A model generated the notes under the pieces. It had not been told where the DNA came from. It ran no database searches and worked only from the letters and a program-made list of their open reading frames with translations. Below, piece by piece: positions 19,946 through 28,802 of a stretch of 64,000 nt of DNA. This DNA comes from Shewanella electrodiphila (GTDB lineage: Bacteria > Pseudomonadota > Gammaproteobacteria > Enterobacterales > Shewanellaceae), in assembly GCF_023283985.1 (NCBI RefSeq), contig NZ_JAKIKU010000004.1:248001-312000 (forward strand), given 5' to 3'. Position numbers and translations under genes: made by a program. The number at the start of each line of letters is the position of its first letter. Within the stretch, counting starts at the first letter, position 1.

Positions 19946-20539
19946 ATGAAACATTTTAAACTGATTTTTGTTTTAGCCGCTGTAATCGGGCTATCAGCTT
20001 GTCAATCTAAGGTTGAATATGGCGATGCAACCGAAGTAGAAACCGTTAATGAAAACTTCGGTTCAACTGATTTACAAGCCATTGCTGCAAAAATGGTTGA
20101 TAGCATGCTGACGTTCCCGCCTGTCATCGTCATGACACAGAACGATCGCCCAATTATCTTTGTTGATAAAATCAAAAACAAAACCTCTGAGCATATCGAT
20201 ACAGAATCCGTCACTGATACCATCAGCAATAAATTATTACGTTCAGGTAAATTCCGCTTTATCGATATGACTAAAGTTGACTCAGTGCGTAAGCAACTAG
20301 ACTACCAAAACAATGCTGGTATGGTTGACCCATCTACTGCGATTAAATTTGGTCGTCAAGTCGGTGCCCAGTACATGCTGTACGGCAACTTATCTAGCAT
20401 CGTCAAGCAAGATGGCAGCACAAAAGACGTATACTACAAAATGACCATGCGTCTAATGGACTTAGAAACAGGCCTAATCGAATGGTCTGATGAAAAAGAA
20501 ATCCGTAAAGTTAAATCTAAGTCTTTCTTAGGCTTATAA
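19946..20539 (+). CDS. lpoB: Penicillin-binding protein activator LpoB
   Basis: An outer-membrane lipoprotein that activates PBP1b. The lipobox is LSACQ. The globular domain matches LpoB: IIFVDKIKNKTSEHIDTESV, the KFRFID strand and GAQYMLYGNLSSI. The ATG at 19946 is preferred because GGAACTT precedes it and it directly begins a normal signal peptide; an ATG at 19934 would add four residues. It follows the COG3014-like gene by 56 bp and precedes a terminator. Confidence 0.88.
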   Translation: MKHFKLIFVLAAVIGLSACQSKVEYGDATEVETVNENFGSTDLQAIAAKMVDSMLTFPPVIVMTQNDRPIIFVDKIKNKTSEHIDTESVTDTISNKLLRSGKFRFIDMTKVDSVRKQLDYQNNAGMVDPSTAIKFGRQVGAQYMLYGNLSSIVKQDGSTKDVYYKMTMRLMDLETGLIEWSDEKEIRKVKSKSFLGL

Positions 20540-20560
20540 GCCTCTGATAAACTTTAATTA

Positions 20561-20585
20561 GCCGACTTCCAGTCGGCTTTTTTAC
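20561..20585 (+). terminator. Rho-independent terminator after lpoB
   Basis: AGCCGACT and AGTCGGCT pair around TCC, followed by TTTTT. It lies 22 bp after the lpoB stop. Confidence 0.9.
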
Positions 20586-20656
20586 AACTGTAAACAATAG
20601 TCATTGAATAAAACGCTAGTTCCAAAAAACAATAATAAATATTTAGGGAAGAAATT

Positions 20657-23293
20657 GTGAACCTGTTTAAGTCGTCTATCGTCGCGCTTGCTTGCGCAAG
20701 CTTATTTGCTTGTAATAGCACTCCTAAGATTATTGCAACAGAACGTGATGGCAGTGCCAATATCAGCGAAGCCCAAGCAATGGCACGCTCTAATGTCGTT
20801 TCAGAAGTGAATTATCAGCTGAGTTTTAATCTTACTGGCGAAAGTCATTTTAGTGCTATCACTAAAGTAGATTTCAACCTTAGCAGCAATAAAGAGCCGC
20901 TGACACTTGACTTGAATCAAGCCACAATTAGCAAACTCACCATTAATGGTAAAGGCATTTACCCGAATTATAACGATGCTTATATCAGTATCAATTCGCA
21001 GTTACTCAGCAATGGTAAAAATACCATTGAAGTCGAATACAGCCGCGAACACAGCACCAATGGCGAAGGCTTACATCGTTTTGTCGATCCTGTTGATGAC
21101 AAGGTGTATTTGTACTCTCATTTCGAGCCAGCTGCCGCTCAGCAAATGTTTGCCGTATTTGATCAGCCCGACTTAAAAGCCACTTATCAAATCACAGTTA
21201 ACGCCCCTAAAGATTGGAGCGTCATTAGCACCATGCGCGAGAGTAACATTGAAGAGCAAGCTGATAGCAATCTATGGACATTTCCAGTCACGCCTAAGCT
21301 TAGCCCTTACAACTTCTCGATGCATGCGGGGCCTTATCATGTTTGGGAAGACAACAGCGGCAAATACCCAATGCGCTTATTTGCCCGTCAATCGGTTGCT
21401 GAACAAGTCACCGCTGAAGACTGGTTCACCTATACCAAGCAAGGCCTAACATTCTTTGATGATTATTTTGGTATCGACTACCCATTTAAAAAATACGACC
21501 AACTGTTAGTCCCTGATTTTTTATATGGCGCGATGGAAAATGCAGGCGCCATTACTTTTGCTGAAAACCGTTTCATGTACAAAGACACGATGACGGCAGC
21601 CCAGCGACAGCGCTTAGCTGGTGTTATCATGCACGAGATGGCGCACCAATGGTTTGGTGACTTAGTCACAATGAAATGGTGGAATGGCTTATGGCTCAAC
21701 GAAAGCTTTGCATCCTTCATGGGCACTTTAGCCACCAGCGAAGCAACGGAGTTTAGTCATGCTTGGCGAACGTTTTATGCGACTGGTAAACAAAGTGCTT
21801 ATCGTCAGGATAGCTTAGTCACCACTCATCCTATCGAAGTGCCTGTACCTACCAGCATGAATGCGTTTGATAATATTGACGCCATCACCTACTCAAAAGG
21901 TGCATCCACCCTGAAACAACTCAGGCATTTATTAGGCGAAGACACCTTTCAACTAGGTGTGCAGCAATATCTAACCAAGTACAGTTATCAAAACGCCACA
22001 CTCGATGATTTTATTGGTAGTTTATCTCAAGCCAGTGAGCGTGATTTATCCCAGTGGACTCAAGACTGGTTGTATCAAGCAGGTGTAAACACCTTAAAAG
22101 CTGAGTACAGCTGTGACAATGACAGAGTCAGCGAATTTGCGTTAATTCAAACTGCGCCAAGTGATGCATTACCGACATTACGCGAACAACGTGTACAAGT
22201 GGCATTATTTGATGCAACCCGTTACTCAATCCATCAAGGCCCCAAAGTTGCGGTCACATACAAAGGCGAGCGAACCGAAGTGCCTGAACTTATCGGTAGC
22301 CATTGCCCGAACTTGGTTTACCCAAACTTTGAAGATTGGGGATATGTGAAAGTCGAACTTGACGAACGCTCATTTGAAACCGCCAAACAACAGCTGAGTA
22401 AGGTCAGTGATCCACTGCTACGTTCAATGTTGTGGCAAAGCATGTGGGACAGTGTCAGTGACGGTAAAACCTCTCTTAAACAATACATCAATGTCGCACT
22501 AGTCAATGCACCGCTTGAACAAGACTACACTATCTTAGGTCAAGTCATAGGTAACTTAAAACAGGCTCAGTATTACCTCGACAGCATGGCGCCGAATCAT
22601 AAAGCGTATGCAGTCAAAGTTGGTAAGGCTCTGACTCAAATGAGCTTACGCATGGCAATGGAACATCGTGACAATGCTGACTTCCAGCGCCGCTGGTTTG
22701 ATGCCTATGTTAGCTTAGCGAGTAGTCAGCACGCATTGGATCACCTCGCCGATCTACTGGAAGGCAACGCGACGATTACAGGCTTAAATATCAGCCAAGA
22801 TTTACGCTGGAAAATCATTATCAAACTCAATCAATATGATTATCCACAAAGTGGCCTTATTGCCATTGAAGAAAAACATCGCGACTTATCAGATTCAGGC
22901 CAGAAATCTGCAATAGCCGCTGAAGTTATTCGACCTCAAGCAAGATCAAAACGTCAGTGGCTCCATACCATTGAAAATGACACTGACATGCCATTTTCAA
23001 AACTGCGCGTAGCGATGAATTACTTATACCCAAGTGAGCAAAAGTTATTAAGTGCAGCGACAGCAGAGCAGCGTTTAGCCAATATTGCAGAAGTCGATAA
23101 AAAGGGACCTGTATTTATGCGAGCTTATAATCGTAGGTTAATTCCAACCGCATGTACCAATGCCAATATCGCCGCGATTAATCAGGTGTTAGATACCGAA
23201 ACAGGCTTGTCGAAAATGACCCGTAGAGCATTATTAGAAACCCGTCAAAAAGAGCAACGCTGTGTCAAAATCAGCGAAATGTTAACTCACTAG
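20657..23293 (+). CDS. M1 family aminopeptidase (aminopeptidase N type), lipoprotein
   Basis: An 878-residue zinc aminopeptidase. The GTG start at 20657 has AGGGAAG upstream. A lipoprotein signal ends at FACN (Cys19), so it is anchored in the envelope, unlike cytoplasmic PepN. The exopeptidase motif GAMENAG and the zinc motif HEMAH (His326, His330) with NESFA (third ligand Glu) are intact. The long C-terminal ERAP1-like helical domain is present. Its likely role is releasing N-terminal residues from peptides in the periplasm. Confidence 0.92.
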   Translation: MNLFKSSIVALACASLFACNSTPKIIATERDGSANISEAQAMARSNVVSEVNYQLSFNLTGESHFSAITKVDFNLSSNKEPLTLDLNQATISKLTINGKGIYPNYNDAYISINSQLLSNGKNTIEVEYSREHSTNGEGLHRFVDPVDDKVYLYSHFEPAAAQQMFAVFDQPDLKATYQITVNAPKDWSVISTMRESNIEEQADSNLWTFPVTPKLSPYNFSMHAGPYHVWEDNSGKYPMRLFARQSVAEQVTAEDWFTYTKQGLTFFDDYFGIDYPFKKYDQLLVPDFLYGAMENAGAITFAENRFMYKDTMTAAQRQRLAGVIMHEMAHQWFGDLVTMKWWNGLWLNESFASFMGTLATSEATEFSHAWRTFYATGKQSAYRQDSLVTTHPIEVPVPTSMNAFDNIDAITYSKGASTLKQLRHLLGEDTFQLGVQQYLTKYSYQNATLDDFIGSLSQASERDLSQWTQDWLYQAGVNTLKAEYSCDNDRVSEFALIQTAPSDALPTLREQRVQVALFDATRYSIHQGPKVAVTYKGERTEVPELIGSHCPNLVYPNFEDWGYVKVELDERSFETAKQQLSKVSDPLLRSMLWQSMWDSVSDGKTSLKQYINVALVNAPLEQDYTILGQVIGNLKQAQYYLDSMAPNHKAYAVKVGKALTQMSLRMAMEHRDNADFQRRWFDAYVSLASSQHALDHLADLLEGNATITGLNISQDLRWKIIIKLNQYDYPQSGLIAIEEKHRDLSDSGQKSAIAAEVIRPQARSKRQWLHTIENDTDMPFSKLRVAMNYLYPSEQKLLSAATAEQRLANIAEVDKKGPVFMRAYNRRLIPTACTNANIAAINQVLDTETGLSKMTRRALLETRQKEQRCVKISEMLTH

Positions 23294-23313
23294 TTCACAC
23301 ATATATGCAAGAT

Positions 23314-23339
23314 AACTCTACATTTTAAAATGTAGAGTT
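23314..23339. repeat. 26-bp perfect palindrome
   Basis: AACTCTACATTTT is followed directly by its exact reverse complement. It sits between the aminopeptidase stop and its terminator hairpin and could be an mRNA-end structure or a protein-binding palindrome. Confidence 0.8.
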
Positions 23340-23344
23340 CACCA

Positions 23345-23378
23345 ATGCCGCTTCATGAAATGAAGCGGCATTTTTTTT
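23345..23378 (+). terminator. Rho-independent terminator after the M1 aminopeptidase gene
   Basis: ATGCCGCTTCAT pairs with ATGAAGCGGCAT around GAA and is followed by a T7 run. Confidence 0.93.
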
Positions 23379-23424
23379 AACACCAGGAATTAATAAAAGG
23401 AAGTAATGACAGTAAATAGCTTGG

Positions 23425-24642
23425 TTAACTTCTCAATGTAAATGTCATCATCACAGGAGCATGATCGGTACTATCACTGTCTCTTGCATAATCAGCCCTA
23501 ACAAGATGTCGGTCATGGGTTTGATAATCACTGACTTCAGCTAGGTTTCTTGGGTGTGATGCATCAAATTCACATGAGGCTAATATGTAATCCAACACCG
23601 AGCCTGTATTACCAAAATAGTGAGTTGACTGGCGAGCATATTTTAAAGGGTCAACAGGCGGCAACACATCTTCGGCAATATCAGAGTCCTCTTCATGTAG
23701 ACCTGATTCATACTCATCTTGAGCCAAGGTAGCATTGAGCTTTTGACCGGTTTTAAATAAATCATAACTGTCGAATAAGCTAAATTGCGCAAACGCATCC
23801 GCCAGAGTTTGGTCATTCATTTTTTTAAGTTCAGGATCAATAATATCGTTTCTAAAAACACGTTTCCCATTGGCACGAAAGGCCTCTAACGCAGTGCTTT
23901 GCAAGGTGTCATTAAAGTCGCCCATGAGTAACACAGGTAATTGTGTCTGACTCCGTTGCTTGGCGATTTCATTAAACAATAATGCAGCCTCGCTACCCCG
24001 CTGCATGTTTGAAGCCCAGCTTCCTAATGCTTGCCTCGCCATAATATCAGCGCCGCCTGTCATGCCAGAATCAGCTAATCGTTCGACGCCCATGCCACTT
24101 CGCTTTGACTTTAAATGCACCACATAACATTCGCATTCGCCAAAATCAGCTAATGCAATTTTTACCCGTAGCGGTTTGCGGCTAAAGCTAAAATCATTAG
24201 CAATTCCCATTAACGGAAACAAGGTTTCATCGGGAGTCACTAACGCAGATTCAGTAATGGGATATTTCGACGCAATAGCAACTACAGGGTCTTGATAGAC
24301 ATAATCGCTGATTAAACTCGGCTCATCCAAAGCGGCAAAATACTGATAACCCAAAGGCGCAATTAATGCCTTTAATGCATCAGGACTAAAGACTTCTTGA
24401 AAACCAATAATATCTGGTTGATGCTCGGTTAAATAATCACAAATCCAAGCACATTTTTTCTGCCATTGCTGGTGAGAATAGATATTTTCAAAGTCATAAT
24501 AAGCCGCTGGCGGTTCGATAAAATTAAATAAATTAAACGAAACCACTTTAAAATTTTGTTGTTTATTTTGCTGTTTTTTACTGCTGGTCTGAATCACCGC
24601 AAACTGCCTAAAAGCCCTATTCTGACAACAGATTAAAGCCAA
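23425..24642 (-). CDS. Endonuclease/exonuclease/phosphatase (EEP) superfamily protein
   Basis: A 405-residue protein with the EEP fold markers: FNLFN near the start, metal-binding Glu in IIGFQEVF, GDFNDT, and the C-terminal SDHAPVM motif. These give a divalent-metal phosphodiesterase active site; the substrate (nucleic acid, lipid or nucleotide) cannot be told. The first ~30 residues are Gln/Lys-rich and may not be translated, since the family core begins at FKVVSFNLFN. No signal peptide is clear. Confidence 0.85.
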   Translation of the reverse strand: MALICCQNRAFRQFAVIQTSSKKQQNKQQNFKVVSFNLFNFIEPPAAYYDFENIYSHQQWQKKCAWICDYLTEHQPDIIGFQEVFSPDALKALIAPLGYQYFAALDEPSLISDYVYQDPVVAIASKYPITESALVTPDETLFPLMGIANDFSFSRKPLRVKIALADFGECECYVVHLKSKRSGMGVERLADSGMTGGADIMARQALGSWASNMQRGSEAALLFNEIAKQRSQTQLPVLLMGDFNDTLQSTALEAFRANGKRVFRNDIIDPELKKMNDQTLADAFAQFSLFDSYDLFKTGQKLNATLAQDEYESGLHEEDSDIAEDVLPPVDPLKYARQSTHYFGNTGSVLDYILASCEFDASHPRNLAEVSDYQTHDRHLVRADYARDSDSTDHAPVMMTFTLRS

Positions 24643-24836
24643 ATCGATTAAGTGTCGATGTTAATTACACTCTATATCAAAATGATCTTGAACCAACTTT
24701 TTGTGAAAATTCATTAATCGAAAAATGATCTTAAATTAGCAACTGCCGTATTACCCCTCGAAATCAGCGCCTGAAATCAGTAATCAAGAAATCAATTTTA
24801 TAATTCGTTTGCAGAAACAAATTCGAGGAAAGAACG

Positions 24837-26216
24837 ATGAAAAGGATCTACTCTCTTGCCCTATGTTTTTCACTGATTGGATTAACTGCTTGTTCAGATG
24901 ATGACGATGACACAGTCACTGATGCAGAGGTCGAAACGCCAGTTGTCACTTATGCTGAAGTACGCGTTATTCATGCTGGCAGCGACGCGCCAATGGTCAA
25001 TGTTACTGCTGATGGTGCAGCTTTACTGTCTGATGTCGATTACGCTATGTCTAGTGGTTTACTCGAAGTACCGACGGCAACTTATGCCATCAATGTCGAT
25101 GCGATACTTGCTGATGGCAGCACATTAACAGTACTTGAAGCTGAGCTAGCAACAGCAGAAGACATGGAGTATACCGCCGTCGCATTAGGTAATGTCAGTG
25201 ATGAAACGTTAATGCTAAAGCTCATTGCTAATGAAGAAAGTGCCATTGATAGCGGCAATGCCCGCGTCCAAGTTTTACATGCCACTCCAGCAGTAGGACT
25301 GGTTGATATTTATGTCACAGCGCCAATGGCCGACATCTCAATGATGGAGCCGACATTATCAGCAAACTATATGGATAATAGTGACCAACTCACCGTACCA
25401 ACTGCTGATTACCAGATTAGAATTACAGCATCCGGTGACAAGAATGTCGTATTCGATTCAGGCACAGTTAACCTAGCCGATGGAATGGATTATTTAATTT
25501 CAGCAATTCCAAATGAATGGTCTGGTAACTCTCCTGTTGCTTTATTAGTTGCGCTTCCTGAAGGTCAAGTACTACTGAACGATGTTAGCAGTGGCAGTGA
25601 TATCCGTGTAGTACATGCCGTTGCCGATGCCCCAGCTGTCGATGTATTTTTAGATGGCAGCTCAACGCCGGCCATTGATATGCTTTCATTCGGTAACCTT
25701 GCAGGCTACGTCAATATCCCAGAAGGCATGCACACAGTAACCGTTGCGGCTGATGCCGACAATTCAGTAGAAGTTATTACCGACGCCGAACTCGATTTAA
25801 TGCTAGGAAGCAGCTACTCAGTACTCGCCGTCGGCTCTCTCACTGACAACGACATTGCACCTTGGGCTTTTGCTGAACATACACGCCGCATTGCGACTGA
25901 AGCCCGCCTGAATGTCATTCATGCCTCTTACTCTGCAGGCAACGTCGACGTGTATTTTACCCCGACTGCTGATATCAGTGATGCAACACCTGCTCTCACT
26001 GATGTCCCATTCAAAGCGGCATCAGGCAGCTTGAGTATCGCACCGGGTGATTACACTGTCAGCGTGACTGTCACAGGCACTAAAACAGTAGCGATTGGCC
26101 CGCTAGCTGTATCACTTGCAGGCAACGGTTTATACAGTGTTGCAGCAGTAGATGCAGAAAATGACACTTCAATGTTCTCGGTTATCTTAATGGACGATTT
26201 TGTCGCCGAAGAATAA
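24837..26216 (+). CDS. DUF4397 domain lipoprotein
   Basis: A 459-residue envelope protein with lipobox LTACSD followed by an Asp-rich linker. Four related beta-rich segments are seen, each starting with a VRVIHAGSDAP/VQVLHATP/IRVVHAVADAP/LNVIHAS-type strand, about 110 residues apart; these are DUF4397 repeats. The protein is strongly acidic. Its function is unknown; surface or periplasmic adhesion-like roles are possible. The ribosome site is GAGGAAAG before ATG. Confidence 0.85.
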   Translation: MKRIYSLALCFSLIGLTACSDDDDDTVTDAEVETPVVTYAEVRVIHAGSDAPMVNVTADGAALLSDVDYAMSSGLLEVPTATYAINVDAILADGSTLTVLEAELATAEDMEYTAVALGNVSDETLMLKLIANEESAIDSGNARVQVLHATPAVGLVDIYVTAPMADISMMEPTLSANYMDNSDQLTVPTADYQIRITASGDKNVVFDSGTVNLADGMDYLISAIPNEWSGNSPVALLVALPEGQVLLNDVSSGSDIRVVHAVADAPAVDVFLDGSSTPAIDMLSFGNLAGYVNIPEGMHTVTVAADADNSVEVITDAELDLMLGSSYSVLAVGSLTDNDIAPWAFAEHTRRIATEARLNVIHASYSAGNVDVYFTPTADISDATPALTDVPFKAASGSLSIAPGDYTVSVTVTGTKTVAIGPLAVSLAGNGLYSVAAVDAENDTSMFSVILMDDFVAEE

Positions 26217-26261
26217 TCAAGGCCATTCACTCGTAAACGATTATCTCCGTCCGACCCTTTT

Positions 26262-26297
26262 GCGGCTTATCCTCCACCCGAGATAAGTCGCTTTTTT
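26262..26297 (+). terminator. Rho-independent terminator after the DUF4397 gene
   Basis: GCGGCTTATC pairs with GATAAGTCGC (one G-T pair) and is followed by six T. It ends 14 bp before the next start codon. Confidence 0.8.
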
Positions 26298-26310
26298 ATG
26301 AGGAAAATAA

Positions 26311-26940
26311 ATGATGAAAAATTCACTCGCCAATATGCATCAGTTATTACAGCGGTATACTTCAGTAGTAATAGGCGTACTATTGAAAAACCTGTGTTTA
26401 TGCAGTCTTTTTATAAGCTCCATCGTATTTTTTCAACCTTCAGTGAGTGCTATGGAAATACAATTTAACTCCCAACAGCAACTTCAAGCAGCCAAAATCA
26501 GTAATGACACGGTAATGGGTGGCATCTCATCAAGTGAAATTAACCGCGATAAACGCCAAGACAAGCCCGTTTTTAGCGGCAATGTTTCACTTGCCAACAA
26601 TGGTGGTTTTGCATCAATGGAGTATCGTTTACTCGCGATAATTCCGCGAGCCAACGCCGTAAAATTAACTGTAATCGGTGACGGAAAACGCTACCAATTA
26701 CGCTTTAAGACACCGAAACTTTCCTTTGGTGAAGCTTATGTGGCTCACTTTGATACCATTGCAGGTCAGCGCACTGAACACAGGTTTACACCTGATGATT
26801 TTAATTCGCAATTTCGTGGTAGAAACGTCAACGCACCTGAATTACTATTTGAAGATATCGACCGAGTCGGCCTACTGATTGCCGATAAACAACAGGGAGA
26901 CTTTTCTCTGATGCTCGATACTATGACCTTTACTGATTAA
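26311..26940 (+). CDS. CIA30-family protein
   Basis: A 209-residue protein matching the complex I intermediate-associated protein 30 family: NDTVMGGISSSEI, NGGFASMEYRL and YQLRFKT. An N-terminal hydrophobic segment (residues 21-47, ending SVSAM) looks like a signal peptide. The bacterial family forms a galactose-binding-like beta sandwich of uncertain function. The start has GAGGAAA upstream and lies directly after a terminator. The HAD gene follows 47 bp later. Confidence 0.82.
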   Translation: MMKNSLANMHQLLQRYTSVVIGVLLKNLCLCSLFISSIVFFQPSVSAMEIQFNSQQQLQAAKISNDTVMGGISSSEINRDKRQDKPVFSGNVSLANNGGFASMEYRLLAIIPRANAVKLTVIGDGKRYQLRFKTPKLSFGEAYVAHFDTIAGQRTEHRFTPDDFNSQFRGRNVNAPELLFEDIDRVGLLIADKQQGDFSLMLDTMTFTD

Positions 26941-26987
26941 ATATCAGATAATCTTTACCCTATCACGGCAAGACAACTGGACCCCAA

Positions 26988-27587
26988 ATGAAAACAATGA
27001 CCCATATTAAAGGCGTAATATTCGACCTAGACGGCACTTTAGTTGAGTCAGAATTGGACTTTGGTAAAATTAAGCAACAGTTAAACTGTCCATTTGATAC
27101 TGACGTTCTCGACTTTATCGAAGACATGCCATCATTAGATGCTCAGCAACAAGCCCATCAAATCATTATTGAGCACGAAGCACTTGATGCAATGAATGCC
27201 AAGGCGCTGCCTCATATGCATGCGTTATTGGCCAGTTTGCAACAGCTGTCACTGCCTACAGCCATCGTGACCCGAAATAGTAAAACCGCAACAGCAACTA
27301 AACTGTCGCAAAATAACATTGCCATGGAATTAGTGTTAACCCGTGAATGTTACCCTGCTAAACCCGCACCAGATGCGTTACTTGCCATTGCCAAAATGTG
27401 GGATATTGAACCCGCTTCTCTTATCTATGTGGGTGATTACTTATACGATATTCAAGCCGCTAAAAATGCCGGTATGGTATCAGTATTTATTAACCACAAT
27501 AAGCAGCCAGATTATCAATCTCAGGCTGATTTTATTGTGAATGATTTACTGCAATTACAACACGCGATTTTGGCGTCGAATCGGTAA
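26988..27587 (+). CDS. HAD-superfamily (subfamily IA) phosphatase
   Basis: A 199-residue cytoplasmic hydrolase. Motif I is FDLDGTLVES, with nucleophile and acid/base Asp near residues 14 and 16. Motif II is TRN near 95, motif III is KPAPDALL near 126, and motif IV is VGDYLYD near 147. The small helical cap between motifs I and II fits subfamily IA. The substrate is unknown. Confidence 0.87.
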   Translation: MKTMTHIKGVIFDLDGTLVESELDFGKIKQQLNCPFDTDVLDFIEDMPSLDAQQQAHQIIIEHEALDAMNAKALPHMHALLASLQQLSLPTAIVTRNSKTATATKLSQNNIAMELVLTRECYPAKPAPDALLAIAKMWDIEPASLIYVGDYLYDIQAAKNAGMVSVFINHNKQPDYQSQADFIVNDLLQLQHAILASNR

Positions 27588-27614
27588 CCAAGCGACAGGC
27601 GAGTGAGAGTGAGG

Positions 27615-27656
27615 TTGGGGTTGGGGTTGGGGTTGGGGTTGGGGTTGGGGTTGGGG
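27615..27656. repeat. TTGGGG hexamer x7 (G-quadruplex-prone)
   Basis: Seven perfect TTGGGG units lie 28 bp after the HAD gene stop. The plus strand has seven G4 runs separated by TT, which can form a stable G-quadruplex. The same unit forms telomeres in ciliates; here it is an intergenic bacterial microsatellite. Confidence 0.95.
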
Positions 27657-27660
27657 CATG

Positions 27661-27893
27661 TTTAGCTAGCAACATTTCAGCGTCACTGCAAGAACCTACC
27701 TTCTTACTTATTATTTTTCAATTGCTTAAAATGTTCTTTAAAGTTGCGACTAAGACATTGTTAACTAGCAGCACTACTGCCTAAACTTACCTTTAAATTA
27801 TTTATACTTCAACCACTTAATGCTTTCTTTAAAATTTCGGCTAAGGCATTGTTAACTAGCAACAGCGCTGCCTGAACTTGCCTTTTTACTTGG
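27661..27893. repeat. Tandem degenerate ~91-bp repeat derived from the 3' end of the DUF3703 gene
   Basis: Two full units (27711-27801 and 27802-27893) and a partial unit (27661-27710) recur with a 91-92 bp period. Shared landmarks are TTCTTTAAA, CTAAG(A/G)CATTGTTAACTAGC and an AACTTRCCTTT segment. Read on the minus strand, the TTCTTTAAA part gives LKKALS- or LKNILS-like ends, matching the LKKILSK C-terminus of the gene beginning at 27901. The gene's own 3' end therefore continues the series. Confidence 0.75.
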
Positions 27894-27900
27894 TTATATT

Positions 27901-28251
27901 TTATTTACTCAAAATTTTCTTTAAATCTTCTGGAATAGGCATTATTTTCAATGGATTAACATTGGCACCGCCTGTATTCCCTACAGGAACCCAAATTCTG
28001 GAAAACAATACCGAAGCGATTATTCTGGTTAACTGCCCAAAGACCTCCCTAAGACTGCGCTTCTTGACGCCTACTTTAAGCATCCACCAGTGGCATCTTG
28101 TATGAGGTATGATATAGCGCTGAGCAAGAATATGGGCCCGTTCTAAATGATGAAAAGCGCAATCAAGCTGACTTAATTCATAAAAACGAATGGCTTCATC
28201 CATTTCTAAGTGGTAAGCCTCTTTTAATTTTTTCTGCATGACTTCACTCAT
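27901..28251 (-). CDS. DUF3703 family protein
   Basis: A 116-residue protein matching DUF3703: LERAHILAQRYIIPHTRCHWWMLK, the LREVFGQL helix, SRIWVPVGNTGGANV and the ending MPIPEDL. The family is widespread in proteobacteria and its function is not known. There may be a re-entrant or membrane-associated segment around residues 75-88. Its 3' end is echoed in the tandem repeats just downstream. Confidence 0.85.
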   Translation of the reverse strand: MSEVMQKKLKEAYHLEMDEAIRFYELSQLDCAFHHLERAHILAQRYIIPHTRCHWWMLKVGVKKRSLREVFGQLTRIIASVLFSRIWVPVGNTGGANVNPLKIMPIPEDLKKILSK

Positions 28252-28802
28252 CCAATTCTGATTAAAATAATGAAATTATAAAATGTTTTTTATACTGCAG
28301 CTGTAAACATAACATAGTTTTTATTGGTCAATATTCACATACCATCCATTATATTCATTCACTAACCAACTGATATAAGTTGATAAATACTTAGCTCGTT
28401 TTAAAAAACCGAGGTTGCTTGATAAAATAATTAGTTGGAATGGGTGGCCATGCTTTTCATTGATACTTTTTCAATGAGACACTGCCAAATGTAGGAAGTG
28501 CTTTGGATAGTAGGATCAATGACAACTTTCAAACCTTCGACTTTGTATCTTGAAAGGCGATGGGTATTGTGTCGTTTGAAGTAGAGTAATACACGGATAT
28601 CAGCATGAAAACCGATGAAATGACTTGTTCAATCGACGGTGTTAACTCAATTTTAATTTTTGCGCCAGCGTTAACATTAGCCCTTTGAGGTCGTAAGCCA
28701 ATAACCCACCATCTTTGCCTAAGGTAATTTACCTGATATAGTTAATATAATATATTTTATACAATATTAGTTATGCAACATGATTTTTAAACAAAGGGTA
28801 AT
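28252..28802. other. Gene-free region, possibly with a decayed minus-strand frame
   Basis: 551 bp without a credible complete gene. On the minus strand about 60 codons are open at roughly 28440-28615 without a start in context or a family I recognise; it may be a relic. The last 60 bp are very AT-rich and carry the promoter region of the DapA-family gene, including TATACAATAT at 28758. Confidence 0.4.
28755..28767. promoter_or_regulatory. Possible GntR half-operator upstream of the DapA-family gene
   Basis: TTTTATACAATAT shares TATACAATAT with the perfect TTGTATACAA palindrome at 33493 upstream of the decayed DapA-family gene. FadR-type GntR regulators bind t.GTa-N(0-1)-tAC.a sequences. Here only the right half fits. 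It ends 36 bp before the start codon. Confidence 0.35.

Larger units (their letters stand above)
27588..27900. other. Gene-free stretch with TTGGGG array and tandem ~91-bp repeats
   Basis: This stretch has no gene. It holds seven TTGGGG units (27615-27656) followed by degenerate tandem copies of the adjacent DUF3703 gene's 3' end (27661-27893). Both are listed separately. Confidence 0.85.

Noticed and set aside
27601..27900. CRISPR array
   Set aside because: Repeats are either a 6-bp microsatellite or ~91-bp degenerate tandem copies with no unique spacers and no cas genes nearby.
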